Source of the DNA: Oligoflexia bacterium
GTDB taxonomy: Bacteria; Bdellovibrionota; Bdellovibrionia; JABDDW01
Assembly: GCA_016715815.1 (NCBI GenBank)
Contig: JADJXN010000004.1
Coordinates: 62,001 to 126,000 of the forward strand
DNA: 64,000 nucleotides
Direction of reading: 5' to 3'
Positions 26,024 to 35,160 of this stretch are shown here, piece by piece. The translations under genes and the position numbers were made by a program. The notes beneath the pieces are model-generated. The model was given only the letters and a program-made list of their open reading frames with translations, was not told where the DNA came from and searched no databases. Each line of letters begins with the position of its first letter. Positions within the stretch are counted from its first letter, which is position 1.

Positions 26024-26824
26024 TTGAAGCTCGGCTTTATTGGATGTGGAAATTTAGCGCAAGCCATTATTAGCGGGCTGATACTTAAAAAAACAATCAA
26101 ACCTCAAAATATTTTTGCAAGATCTCGAAATCTAAATAATATAAAAAAATTCTCTCAAAAAAATAAAATAAAAATTTGCAAAACTAATCAAGAAGTAGCT
26201 TTAAATGCAGACATAATTTTTTTAGCCACAAAACCACAAGACTTGGCTGCCGCTTTAAAAGAAGTAAAACAGTTGAGTGCGAAAAAAATAATTATAAGTC
26301 TAGCAGCAGGTGTAAAAGTTGAGAGTATAAAAAAAAACTTTAAATCAAACCCTGTTGCGCGCGTGATGGCAACCTTGAGTGCTAAAATTCAAAGTGGTGT
26401 GTACGGTATTTATTTTTTCAATTGTAGTCAAAGAGATAAAAAGATAATTATAAAACTATTTTCTAGTATAGGAACTCCTATTGTATGCAAAAACCAAGGG
26501 CAAATTGACGCTATCACGGCGGGCTCTGCCAGTGGTGTGGGGTTTGTATTTGAACTCATGCGGTTATTTCAGAGTTGGTTTATTAAAAATGGTTTTACAT
26601 TACACCATGCAAGGCTTATGGCCGTTGAAACATTTTTAGGAGCTGCAAAAATGGCAAAACATGAAAAAAGGCAGCTTGAAGGTTTAAGAAATGCAGTAAC
26701 AAGTAAAAAGGGCACAACCTTGGCAGGACTTAAGTCCATGAAAAATTCAAAAATAGATAAAAAAATTACCAAAGCCCTCACAGATTCTAAGAGTAGAGCA
26801 AAAGAGCTTTCTAAAAATTTCTGA
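26024..26824 (+). CDS. proC: Pyrroline-5-carboxylate reductase
   Basis: Last step of proline synthesis (NAD(P)H reduction of pyrroline-5-carboxylate). A 266-residue protein starting at TTG (26024) with GGGGA upstream. N-terminal Rossmann motif GFIGCGNLAQAI, IIFLATKPQ, and C-terminal LRNAVTSKKGTTLAGL, the family signature. It follows yggS by three bases, giving the common yggS-proC-DivIVA order. Confidence 0.93.
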   Translation: MKLGFIGCGNLAQAIISGLILKKTIKPQNIFARSRNLNNIKKFSQKNKIKICKTNQEVALNADIIFLATKPQDLAAALKEVKQLSAKKIIISLAAGVKVESIKKNFKSNPVARVMATLSAKIQSGVYGIYFFNCSQRDKKIIIKLFSSIGTPIVCKNQGQIDAITAGSASGVGFVFELMRLFQSWFIKNGFTLHHARLMAVETFLGAAKMAKHEKRQLEGLRNAVTSKKGTTLAGLKSMKNSKIDKKITKALTDSKSRAKELSKNF

Positions 26825-26872
26825 GTTAAGTAAAATATTATTTAGCAGTTTAATAGTTACAGGGAGGTAATA

Positions 26873-27397
26873 ATGAAAATTGCTCCAATAGACATAGCTC
26901 ATAAAACTTTTTCCAGAAAACTAAGCGGACTTGATGGTGAAGAAGTTGGTGCTTTTTTAAAAGACGTTGCAGGGGAGCTAGAAAATGTTATTCGAGAAAG
27001 AAACCAACTAAAAGAGCTTCTCAGAGAAAAAGAAATTCAAATGCTTGAGTATAAAGAAAGAGATAAATCTTTAAAAGAAACCATCATGACGGCTCACAAA
27101 ATGACTGAGAATTTACGTAAAGATGCTGAAAGAGAAGCGGCATTGATTATGAATGAAGCGCAAACTAGGGCTGAGGCCATTGTTAGAGACGCAAGAGATT
27201 CTTTAAAAAAGAACTACCAAGAAATTACCGAACTTAAACGCCAAAAAACTCAATTTGAAGTAGCTATTAAGCAAATCATTACATCTCATTTAGAGCTGCT
27301 TGATAGAAACTCGGGTTACCTTCCACATGTGGCCACCCCGGGTGATGCTGCTGTTGGTGGGTCAACACCAAATTTAAGAGACGGACGCCCTGTTTAA
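26873..27397 (+). CDS. DivIVA-domain protein
   Basis: A 174-residue protein: DivIVA N-terminal domain (IAPIDIAHKTFSRKLSGLD, EVGAFLKDV) followed by a long coiled coil (residues 30-140). Such proteins mark curved or polar membrane and organise division or growth. AGGGAGGT precedes the ATG. The position after yggS and proC matches the DivIVA place in many genomes. Confidence 0.88.
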   Translation: MKIAPIDIAHKTFSRKLSGLDGEEVGAFLKDVAGELENVIRERNQLKELLREKEIQMLEYKERDKSLKETIMTAHKMTENLRKDAEREAALIMNEAQTRAEAIVRDARDSLKKNYQEITELKRQKTQFEVAIKQIITSHLELLDRNSGYLPHVATPGDAAVGGSTPNLRDGRPV

Positions 27398-27414
27398 TTT
27401 GGTTTAAAATAACA

Positions 27415-28131
27415 ATGAAAAATACCGCACTTAAATTATTTTTGCTATTGGTGGCAATACTAATAAGCAATGAATTAGCCTTTGCTGAAGAAGAGGGGCC
27501 AAGCTTAAGTGGTGCTCCTGTGCAATCAGCCCCCGAGCCTGAACCCAAACCAAGGCCAGTGGTGCCAGTGCCACTTTCGGAGCTAAATAAGGTTAAGTGC
27601 AGACAAATTTTTCAAGAAGAGGTGGATGCTCTTGGGCTTAGTTATAAAACCCTGTCACCTTGTACTGCCAAGTATCATGACGCCTCAACCCTTTCCTTAA
27701 AAGCAAAAGCTTCAAAAACTGCAGTGGATTACAAAAGAATAGACAATAAAAACTATATATTTGTTAGCCAAGCTTCTGTGGCGGGAGATCCGCAAACAAA
27801 AACAATTACCTATGATGATAGGTGTGAGATTGAAGAGGTTGTGTTTTCAGGTTTTGATGAGGGGATTGAGAGCAAAGAAATTGTTGTGGATAAAAAAATG
27901 TGCTTACCAGTTGTAAACCATTATAAACATGAACAGTTTTTGGCCAAAAACAAACAGCCAAAGTTAAGCTTTTTCAAATATTACCAAGAGCAAGCAAAAG
28001 AGTTAAAAAACCCAGCTCTACTTACGCACTACAGATTATATAAAAATAACTGCAAAAAATACTTTGAAGAGGCACTCTCAAGACAAAACATTACCTATGA
28101 GATGGGTGCTCCTAAAGGTAGAAGCCAGTAA
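27415..28131 (+). CDS. Exported Pro-rich protein of unknown function
   Basis: A 238-residue protein with a signal peptide (MKNTALKLFLLLVAILISNE, cleavage near AFA) and a Pro/Glu-rich linker (residues 38-58), then a domain with six cysteines (VKCRQ, SPCTAK, DRCEIEE, KMCLPV, NNCKKYF) likely forming disulfides. It starts 17 bases after the DivIVA-like gene and may share its transcript. No family recognised. Confidence 0.65.
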   Translation: MKNTALKLFLLLVAILISNELAFAEEEGPSLSGAPVQSAPEPEPKPRPVVPVPLSELNKVKCRQIFQEEVDALGLSYKTLSPCTAKYHDASTLSLKAKASKTAVDYKRIDNKNYIFVSQASVAGDPQTKTITYDDRCEIEEVVFSGFDEGIESKEIVVDKKMCLPVVNHYKHEQFLAKNKQPKLSFFKYYQEQAKELKNPALLTHYRLYKNNCKKYFEEALSRQNITYEMGAPKGRSQ

Positions 28132-28133
28132 AA

Positions 28134-28244
28134 TTATTTTTTCTTTTTAGCTTCGGCTGATCTTTTTTTAAGACGCGCTTTTTTCTTAGCTCTGCTTTTT
28201 TTGCGTCTCATTTTCATAGATTTTCTGTTATCGCCACGACCCAT
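28134..28244 (-). CDS. Very small, highly basic protein (36 residues)
   Basis: ATG at 28242-28244 is preceded by a near-perfect GGAGG ribosome binding site and opens a 36-codon frame ending at 28134. The product (MGRGDNRKSMKMRRKKSRAK and then KKARLKKRSAEAKKKK) has about half Lys/Arg and starts like small ribosome-associated basic proteins such as Thx (MGKGDRRT). It ends two bases from the stop of the convergent exported-protein gene. Role in ribosome or nucleic acid binding is inference. Confidence 0.7.
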   Translation of the reverse strand: MGRGDNRKSMKMRRKKSRAKKKARLKKRSAEAKKKK

Positions 28245-28284
28245 AAAACCTCCAAATTTGTTTTAAGTATATACATCAAAACCG

Positions 28285-29196
28285 CTATTGGGTGTCAACC
28301 TGGAACTTATCTTCATCATCGGCTTGAAATTTTTTGGTAGTGGTTGATGCAGTTTGATAACCAATTGAGACAAACAAGCGCAGCTCATCTGCAACTCTTT
28401 GCCCCCAAAAGACATATTTTGTGGCAGCTGATAAACTCCAATTAGAAAAGACAAGTCCTCCCAGAGTCACCTTTATAGAGGCAGACTGTGGGTTAACTGA
28501 ATTATAAATCAGGCTTGAGGCATTATAATTTTGGTTAACTAAATACCTCTCAGAAGGCGAGCCGGTGTATTGATCATTAGCCAGAGTTAAATCAGCATCA
28601 ATTGAAACCCCGGTGTAAAATTTGGGTGTAAAAAAGTAGCGAGAATGCAATCCAAAAGGTGCTTGGGTGCTTAAACCTAAACTTCTCCAATTTAGACCAA
28701 GATAAATATAGTTTTTTAATTTTTTTATAATAAAGTTTAAATAAACTTTTCCCATTATGTTGTAAGCGCCATCACTATAAAAAGTGGTCAAATCAGCCCC
28801 TGGTACATCTGAAAAGGGGATGAGTAGGGAAAAATCAGCAATTAAATTGTAATTGCTAAAGCGAGCCATATAAAAATCTGTACCTAAAGTTAAATCACTA
28901 ATTCCAGTAGCTGTGTAATTATAGCTGGCTGATTGAGAATTAAACTGTTTTGAAGAGAGCTTAGAATAAAGCCCCCAGGAGTTTGATAAATCATAGCTTC
29001 CATTAAGATCTAATTTTATTTCAGTAATACTATTTTGGTTTGAAAATGTTGTCAGCTGGCCAACGTCATTAAAGTTTTTTTGGCTCATTAAATAGCTGCC
29101 CTCTAAATTAATGGCCAAAGAGTTTTGCTTAAACCCAAAAGGCGAGGCAAATGCTGCAGAGCTGATAAGAAGTAGAGCAAAAGACATTACTTTCAT
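28285..29196 (-). CDS. Outer-membrane beta-barrel protein of unknown function
   Basis: A 303-residue protein with a signal peptide (MKVMSFALLLISSAAFA) and repeated amphipathic beta strands (SLAINLEGSYLMSQ, LYSKLSSKQFNS, SDLTLGTDFYMARF, VYLNFIIKKLKNYIYLGLNW, IKVTLGGLVFSNWSLSAATKYVFW). It looks like a 12-strand transporter-type barrel. The start is taken at 29196 because the signal peptide begins there. It ends in a polar tail rather than in an aromatic residue. Confidence 0.72.
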   Translation of the reverse strand: MKVMSFALLLISSAAFASPFGFKQNSLAINLEGSYLMSQKNFNDVGQLTTFSNQNSITEIKLDLNGSYDLSNSWGLYSKLSSKQFNSQSASYNYTATGISDLTLGTDFYMARFSNYNLIADFSLLIPFSDVPGADLTTFYSDGAYNIMGKVYLNFIIKKLKNYIYLGLNWRSLGLSTQAPFGLHSRYFFTPKFYTGVSIDADLTLANDQYTGSPSERYLVNQNYNASSLIYNSVNPQSASIKVTLGGLVFSNWSLSAATKYVFWGQRVADELRLFVSIGYQTASTTTKKFQADDEDKFQVDTQ

Positions 29197-29245
29197 AGCC
29201 TTAGTGTCTCCAACCAGCTTTGTTTTTTCAAGTAAAGTATGTAAT

Positions 29246-30475
29246 ATGGGCCAAATGCTTAAGCTTAAAATTTCTCCAATGGTTATTATTTTTGTCACCG
29301 TTTTTATAGACCTTCTGGGTTTTGGAATTATTTTGCCACTAAGCCCTTTTTATACAGAATTTTTAGGGGGCACGGCTTTTGAAGTGGGTCTGTTGGGGGC
29401 AAGTTATTCTTTAATGCAATTTATTTTTGCTCCCTTTTGGGGGAAGTTGTCAGATCAATTTGGACGCCGTCCAATTTTACTCATGTCTAATTTGGGGAAT
29501 GCTATTGCTTTTATTATTTTTGCAAGCGCTGAAAATTTAACCATGTTGTTTGTAGCGCGCATATTTCAAGGAGTTTTTGGCGCCAACATTAGTGTGGCTC
29601 AAGCCTACATGGCAGATATTACTTCTATTAAGGATCGTTCAAAAAATATGGGACTTATTGGTGCGGCATTTGGTTTGGGTTTTATTTTTGGTCCTGCTAT
29701 TGGAGCAAAATTAAGTGAGCTTGGGCCAAGTGTTGGGGCCGTTTGGGGTTATAGTCCGCATGGAATGTTTGGAATGGGGTTTCCTGCTCTTATCTCAGGC
29801 TTGGTGTGCTTGGTTAATTTTGTTTTGTCTATTTTTATTTTGCCAGAAAGCTTGACCAAAGAAAATCGCCGCCGTTTTTTTGCAGCGAAAAAAGCAACCC
29901 ATTTTTCTTTAATGAAAAAAGTTTTTCAGACAAATGTTAGCTGGCTAATTGGTTTATTTTTTCTTGCAACCTTTGCCATGGCCAATATGGAAGTAACACT
30001 AGCCCTTTTGACTCAAGCAAAGCTTGGCTATGGCATAAAGCAAACAGGACAGCTTTTTGCATTTATTGGAATAATCATTGCCTTTACACAAGGGGTTTTA
30101 ATCCGAAAAGCGTTACCCCGTTTTGGAGAAAAAAAAATACTACTCTATGGACCCCTTTTATCCTCCTTGGCCCTTTTAGCCATTGGCTTTGTGACATCAA
30201 CGCCTCAAATAATGATAGCAACCGCTTTTTTAGCAATTGGTTCAGGGTTAAGTAACCCGGCCATTTTAGGTGCTATTAGTAAACTCACTGACCCAAAAGA
30301 ACAAGGGGAGGTGATGGGAATAACTCAAAGCTTTTCAAGCCTTGCTCGCATATTAGGGCCCAGTTGCGGAGGCTATTTGTTTTCAAAAGTAGGTGTTGCA
30401 GCACCTTATCTAGCTGCTTCGGGTGTAATGTTTTTTGCAGTTATAATAGTGCTTAAAAAAAATTACTCATCATGA
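29246..30475 (+). CDS. MFS transporter of the tetracycline/multidrug exporter type
   Basis: A 409-residue protein with 12 predicted membrane helices. Motif A (GKLSDQFGRRP, between helices 2 and 3) and the DLLGFGIILPL start typical of TetA-like proton-drug antiporters are present. The substrate cannot be assigned. Starts at 29246 or 29255 are both possible. It is divergent from the barrel protein gene and overlaps the M14 peptidase gene by 13 bases at the 3' end. Confidence 0.85.
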   Translation: MGQMLKLKISPMVIIFVTVFIDLLGFGIILPLSPFYTEFLGGTAFEVGLLGASYSLMQFIFAPFWGKLSDQFGRRPILLMSNLGNAIAFIIFASAENLTMLFVARIFQGVFGANISVAQAYMADITSIKDRSKNMGLIGAAFGLGFIFGPAIGAKLSELGPSVGAVWGYSPHGMFGMGFPALISGLVCLVNFVLSIFILPESLTKENRRRFFAAKKATHFSLMKKVFQTNVSWLIGLFFLATFAMANMEVTLALLTQAKLGYGIKQTGQLFAFIGIIIAFTQGVLIRKALPRFGEKKILLYGPLLSSLALLAIGFVTSTPQIMIATAFLAIGSGLSNPAILGAISKLTDPKEQGEVMGITQSFSSLARILGPSCGGYLFSKVGVAAPYLAASGVMFFAVIIVLKKNYSS

Positions 30476-31347
30476 CGGTCAAAAAACCGGCCGCGAACAT
30501 CACACTGACCAGTGAATTGGTGGTTAATAGCTCTTGTTTTTGGCGCCATAGCTAGCATTCTTTTTAAGCCCGGGACATTAACCTCTGCCATGGTTTTCAG
30601 ATCAGATTGAGAGGGATTATGGGTATCTCCTAACTCAAAAAGCATTGACCAAATGCCGTGTTTCCAAAACGCATAGTCTTCATAGGTTCCATCTGCTGGG
30701 TAAAGCATTTGTGTGGAATTGCCAACAGGGTATTTACTTTCAACTGTAGCTGCTTTTCCCATTTGAATAAAAATATTATCATAAGGTGTTGATGTTTGAT
30801 GTGTTGAATGCCCCCATGGGTATAAAACAAAAGGGCTATAAGTGTGCAGTGTCGCTGAGGTGACAATGTTAGCTGCCTCAATAAACTGAGCAAGTGCATT
30901 TGTAGATTTCAGTGTAAAGGGGCCTTCGGTGCCACAAGGGCCGGGGTAGTTTCTATTGGCATCCCATGAAGTTCCTCTTGCGAGTTCTCTTCTTTGACCA
31001 GCATTAAAGCCTGAAATATTTAAAACCGGTATTACAAAAACGGTTTGATCAGTCAAAGGCTGAGCACTTAGGTTGTCAGCCAAACTCATTGCAACATATG
31101 TGGAGCCATATTCATTTCCATGGTGTGTTGCTACTACCAGGGTGTTAACTGGCCCATGGCCAATTTGAAGGCCTAATATTGAGTCATTTGCATCTGATTC
31201 GCCTATTTTTATAAGCCTTGCATTTTGTGGGTTTTTGGAGGCCATTTGGACCAGGCCTGCCTTAATTTGCTCATATTTTGTTTGTGAAAACGCCGAGTGT
31301 GAAAAAAGTAAAAGAAACAACCCCCAAACCAATCCGTAGTTTGCCAT
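30463..31347 (-). CDS. Exported M14-family zinc carboxypeptidase
   Basis: A 294-residue protein with a signal peptide (MANYGLVWGLFLLLFSHSAFS). Zinc ligands HxxE in THHGNEYGS and a later His in ATLHTYS; the Arg/Asn substrate region is DANRNYPGP; and the catalytic Glu lies in LFELGD. Such enzymes trim C-terminal residues from peptides or cleave murein peptides; here the enzyme is exported, so prey or cell-wall peptides are plausible substrates. AAGGGGG precedes the ATG. Confidence 0.87.
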   Translation of the reverse strand: MANYGLVWGLFLLLFSHSAFSQTKYEQIKAGLVQMASKNPQNARLIKIGESDANDSILGLQIGHGPVNTLVVATHHGNEYGSTYVAMSLADNLSAQPLTDQTVFVIPVLNISGFNAGQRRELARGTSWDANRNYPGPCGTEGPFTLKSTNALAQFIEAANIVTSATLHTYSPFVLYPWGHSTHQTSTPYDNIFIQMGKAATVESKYPVGNSTQMLYPADGTYEDYAFWKHGIWSMLFELGDTHNPSQSDLKTMAEVNVPGLKRMLAMAPKTRAINHQFTGQCDVRGRFFDRHDE

Positions 31348-31438
31348 AAATTCCCCCTTACGTATAATTGCAGCACCTAATGTGGGTAAGGATCAAGGAA
31401 AAACTTTTTTGGCACTAAACTCGCTTATATATGCTGCC

Positions 31439-32575
31439 ATGGAACGTAAATTGAAAGATAATAGACAATATCTCATTTGCAGCGCCCTATTACGGCTTAG
31501 TTTTAGAATTTTTACTTTGCTCTTTGTAATGGCGATTTTTTCCTTCAATATTGCTGCATTTGCAAAGGATCCAGATCGCATAAAACTGTTGACGTGGCAG
31601 GCATCAGATCAGCACCCCATTTTAATTCTTCCAAAATTTGAAAGTGAAACAAACCAAGAGGCTATTAGCCGTTATTTTACTAAGGTGGCAGTGGATGTTG
31701 ATCTAGCGTCCTATGCTCCTGATAAAACTTATTTAAATGATGTTAAAGAATCGGATTGGAAATTTTTTGAACTTGGTGAGCTTAAAGATAATGCTGTACT
31801 TATTGCTGCCAACCAAAGAAAAAACCATGATATTAACGACCCAAAGCTTGGTGAAGTGCTAGATATTTTACGCCAGTCTCAAAAGACAGCTGTAGTTATC
31901 CCAGTTGGGGCAACTGGTAGTTTAGATAGAGCTTCACAAATAGCATTTCATAAAAAACTAGCTCGTAATTTTAATGATCTTATTTTATTAGGTGGGGCAG
32001 ATCTTTCACCTGTAACGTATAAAAGAGCATCAACCTATGCAAAATTTTATAACCTCTACCGAGACGAATTAGAAATTCAACTAGTAAAAGATTTTTACAA
32101 ATATGGCTCTGGAAAAATTTTAGGAATTTGCAGAGGTGCTCAACTTTTAGCGGTTAGTTTTGGTGAAACACTATACCAAGATATTGGTAAAATAATTGGC
32201 CCATCTGTTGAACACCAAACTTTGTCTGATAGCAACCCCTCTTTTCACAAGGTGCGCCTGTTAAGTTCTCCTAATTCTATGTTTTCAAAGTTGCTAGGTT
32301 TAAGCGAATCAAACGGTATAAGCCCTATGGTTTGGAACAGTTATCACCACCAGGCAGTGAAATTAAAACCTAACAGCATTTTTGAACCCGTAGCAGTTTC
32401 TGAAGATGGAGTGGTTGAGGCATTTGTAAGTAAAGATTCACGTATTATTGGTGTGCAAGCTCATTTTGAGCGCCCAGACCCAGATGGCAGGGGAAGAATA
32501 TTTTTTAGTAATTTTCTTTCCCAAAAACCTGTTTTAGCCCCATGTATTAATGCTCTGTCAGCTGCAGCAGACTAA
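31439..32575 (+). CDS. Exported class-I glutamine amidotransferase-like (C26) hydrolase
   Basis: A 378-residue protein: an N-terminal hydrophobic segment (about residues 25-43, LLFVMAIFSFNIAAFA) that is a signal peptide with a long n-region or an anchor, then a C26-type domain with VIPVGATGS, ILLGGADLSP, the nucleophile Cys in GICRGAQLL, and the catalytic His-Glu in VQAHFERPD. This resembles gamma-glutamyl-gamma-aminobutyrate hydrolase (PuuD). An in-frame GTG at 31382 would lengthen it by 19 residues. Export is unusual for the family. Its stop overlaps that of the convergent HD gene. Confidence 0.75.
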   Translation: MERKLKDNRQYLICSALLRLSFRIFTLLFVMAIFSFNIAAFAKDPDRIKLLTWQASDQHPILILPKFESETNQEAISRYFTKVAVDVDLASYAPDKTYLNDVKESDWKFFELGELKDNAVLIAANQRKNHDINDPKLGEVLDILRQSQKTAVVIPVGATGSLDRASQIAFHKKLARNFNDLILLGGADLSPVTYKRASTYAKFYNLYRDELEIQLVKDFYKYGSGKILGICRGAQLLAVSFGETLYQDIGKIIGPSVEHQTLSDSNPSFHKVRLLSSPNSMFSKLLGLSESNGISPMVWNSYHHQAVKLKPNSIFEPVAVSEDGVVEAFVSKDSRIIGVQAHFERPDPDGRGRIFFSNFLSQKPVLAPCINALSAAAD

Positions 32576-33855
32576 AATAATTTTTGACAAAGGCTGACAT
32601 CTTCAGGGCGCACATAAATACGCTCAATTCTTCTTGCACCTTCATATTTATTAAAAATTTCTGTGGCTTCTTCAATTTTTGTGATTTTTGGTTTTGAAAT
32701 GAGATCATCTTCAATAACAAAAATAGGATGAGCCTTTGCAAGGCCAGAGCTGTATTTGCTCAAATTTCCAAATGAAGCAGATTGCAGAAAATCAAACCCT
32801 GCTGATTTTAATTTTTCAGCCACTTTTTTGCAGTCCCTGGATTCAAAAAATAATTTAAAAGGTTTTCTCTCTGAAATTCTTTTGGCAAACTCATTTCTAC
32901 TTTCTTTTAAATGCGTGTAAAGTTTGTAGTCATCAGAGTGTACATACTCAGTTAGTTTTGCTGGCAGAAAAAAACCACAATCCTCTGAGGTAAGGTATTT
33001 TAAAAGCATTTCATCATACACAACGGCTTTGTGGTGAAAATAAACCATTAAAAACATATGAAGTCTTGAGAGTAAAAAATCATCAAAGGTATATAAAGCT
33101 TTTCGGCTCAAAGCCAGGTAGGCATTTTCTTCTTGAATATGTAGGGTTAAATTAGAAATCAACCAATCAAGTTCAATTTGGCCGTAGTTTGTTCCGCAAT
33201 AATAGCTATCGCGTCTGAGGTAATCCATTCTATCGCAATCAAGCTCGCTTGAAACCAATTGTCCTAAAAGCGGGCGAAAGTTTATTCCTTGATCAATAAA
33301 AAAATCATCTTCAACTTTTAAAGTTTGATCAATAATTTGTGCTACATGAATGGGTAACATGTCTGGAAATTCTTTTTTTAATACCTCGCTCATAGAGGAA
33401 AATGTGAGAATTTTTATTGTATAGTCTTCGTGATTTGCTTTGCCTTTAGCATTCTTATTTTGTGTTAGCTCGCTCAAAGGTGGCATGACATATTCTGTAG
33501 TGTGGCTTAAAGGACCATGACCAATATCATGTAAAAGAGCGGCTAGCTTGACTGCTTGTCTTAAGCGCCATTTAACAGTTTTAGAGGAGAATAAAAACCC
33601 CTGAAAGATTTGATCAAAAATAACACCACTTAAATGCATTACCCCTAGACTATGGGAGTATCTATTATGTGTTGCACCAGGGAAGGCAAATTCTGTAAAG
33701 CCAAGCTGCTTAACACTTCTAAGTCTTTGAAAAAACTCGTTATCTATTACCGCACTTTCAGGTGGGGTGAGCTCTATGGCTCCATGCAAAGGGTCTCTAA
33801 CTTCCAAAGCTTTCTCCTTTTGACTTAAGCTTTTAAGTGAAGCTATATTAGGCAT
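32572..33855 (-). CDS. HD-domain deoxynucleotide triphosphohydrolase-like protein
   Basis: A 427-residue protein of the SAMHD1-like HD family: VRDPLHGAIEL near the N-terminus, RYSHSLGVMHL (first His), AALLHDIGHGPLSHTTE (HD pair) and SSELDCDRMDYLRRDSYYCG (last metal Asp and the family tail). Such proteins hydrolyse dNTPs or are regulated phosphohydrolases. It is divergent from thyA, 27 bases away, which fits a link to dNTP balance. No good ribosome binding site is visible. Confidence 0.85.
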   Translation of the reverse strand: MPNIASLKSLSQKEKALEVRDPLHGAIELTPPESAVIDNEFFQRLRSVKQLGFTEFAFPGATHNRYSHSLGVMHLSGVIFDQIFQGFLFSSKTVKWRLRQAVKLAALLHDIGHGPLSHTTEYVMPPLSELTQNKNAKGKANHEDYTIKILTFSSMSEVLKKEFPDMLPIHVAQIIDQTLKVEDDFFIDQGINFRPLLGQLVSSELDCDRMDYLRRDSYYCGTNYGQIELDWLISNLTLHIQEENAYLALSRKALYTFDDFLLSRLHMFLMVYFHHKAVVYDEMLLKYLTSEDCGFFLPAKLTEYVHSDDYKLYTHLKESRNEFAKRISERKPFKLFFESRDCKKVAEKLKSAGFDFLQSASFGNLSKYSSGLAKAHPIFVIEDDLISKPKITKIEEATEIFNKYEGARRIERIYVRPEDVSLCQKLF

Positions 33856-33882
33856 AAATATTTAACGGGGGCAAGTAAAGAG

Positions 33883-34677
33883 ATGCAGCAATACCATAAG
33901 CTATTAAAGCATATTTTAGATCACGGAGCTGAGCGCTCTGATCGCACGGGAACAGGTACAATTGGGGTTTTTGGTTACCAATCAAGGTATAATCTTGTAG
34001 AGGGCTTTCCTCTTGTGACAACTAAAAAAACTCATCTTAAAAGTATTATTTATGAGCTTTTATGGTTTTTAAGAGGGGATTCTAATATTAAATTTTTAAA
34101 AGAAAATAACGTCTCTATTTGGGATGAATGGGCAGATGATGCCGGTAATTTAGGCCCCGTTTATGGCGTTCAATGGCGCTCATGGCAATCTGCAGATGGT
34201 AAAACGGTAGACCAAATTACAAAAGTAATTGAAGACATTAAAAATGACCCCTATTCCCGCCGCCACATTGTTAATGCTTGGAATGTGGGAGAACTAGATA
34301 AAATGGCTCTTCCACCTTGTCATGCGCTTTTTCAGTTCTATGTAAATGACGGTAAACTCTCTTGCCAGCTTTACCAAAGAAGTGCTGATGTGTTTTTAGG
34401 TGTGCCGTTTAATATTGCAAGCTACGCGCTATTAACAATGATGGTGGCTCAAGTAACAGGGCTTATGCCTTATGAGTTTGTACATACGTTAGGCGATGCC
34501 CATTTATATAAAAACCATATTGAGCAAGCAAAATTGCAACTCACCCGTGAGCCGCGTAGTTTGCCAAGAATGATTATTAACCAAAGTGTAAAAGACATCA
34601 GGGATTTTAAATTTGAAGATTTTGAGCTTGTTGGCTATGACCCGCATCCTGGGATAAAGGCTGCGATTTCTGTATGA
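33883..34677 (+). CDS. thyA: Thymidylate synthase (folate-dependent)
   Basis: Converts dUMP to dTMP using methylene-tetrahydrofolate. The 264-residue protein equals the E. coli length, with DRTGTGT near residue 21, the phosphate-binding YSRRHIVNAWN, the catalytic Cys in LPPCHALFQFYV, and QRSADVFLGVPFNIASYA. It overlaps folA by four bases (ATGA), so the enzyme that makes dihydrofolate is coupled to the one that recycles it. Confidence 0.97.
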   Translation: MQQYHKLLKHILDHGAERSDRTGTGTIGVFGYQSRYNLVEGFPLVTTKKTHLKSIIYELLWFLRGDSNIKFLKENNVSIWDEWADDAGNLGPVYGVQWRSWQSADGKTVDQITKVIEDIKNDPYSRRHIVNAWNVGELDKMALPPCHALFQFYVNDGKLSCQLYQRSADVFLGVPFNIASYALLTMMVAQVTGLMPYEFVHTLGDAHLYKNHIEQAKLQLTREPRSLPRMIINQSVKDIRDFKFEDFELVGYDPHPGIKAAISV

Positions 34678-35156
34678 TTATTTCTTTAATTGTTGCTATG
34701 GCAAAAAATAGAGTGATTGGTATTGATAATAAACTGCCTTGGCACTTGAGTGAAGACTTAAAAAGATTTCGTAAAATTACAACGGGGCACCCAGTGGTGA
34801 TGGGGCGAAAAACTTTTGAGTCTATTGGAAGACTGTTGCCAAATAGAGAAAATATTATTGTTACCCGCAATACAGATTATAGGGTTTTAGGTGCAACAAT
34901 AGTTAATTCTTTAGAAGAGGTATTAGAGAAATTTAAAAACACACCTGAAGAAGTTTTTATTCTTGGTGGTGGGGAAATTTTTAAAGTCGCTCTGCCGCTT
35001 GCTAATAAAATTTATCTTACTTTAATAGACAAAGAAATTGCAGGGGATGCTTATTTTCCAGAGTTTGACTTGGCTTCTTATACAAAGCTTTTTGAGGAAA
35101 AGCATGTTGACGGGCCGCTACCATTTTCTTTTATTGATCTTGCTAGGAATCAGTAG
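34674..35156 (+). CDS. folA: Dihydrofolate reductase
   Basis: A 160-residue protein with the DHFR blocks VAMAKNRVIGIDNKLPWHL, SEDLKRFRKITTG (catalytic Asp), VVMGRKTFESIG and VFILGGGEIFK. The length matches the bacterial chromosomal enzyme. It is translationally coupled to thyA. It is followed by a convergent lipoprotein gene four bases away. Confidence 0.97.
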   Translation: MIISLIVAMAKNRVIGIDNKLPWHLSEDLKRFRKITTGHPVVMGRKTFESIGRLLPNRENIIVTRNTDYRVLGATIVNSLEEVLEKFKNTPEEVFILGGGEIFKVALPLANKIYLTLIDKEIAGDAYFPEFDLASYTKLFEEKHVDGPLPFSFIDLARNQ

Positions 35157-35160
35157 AGTC

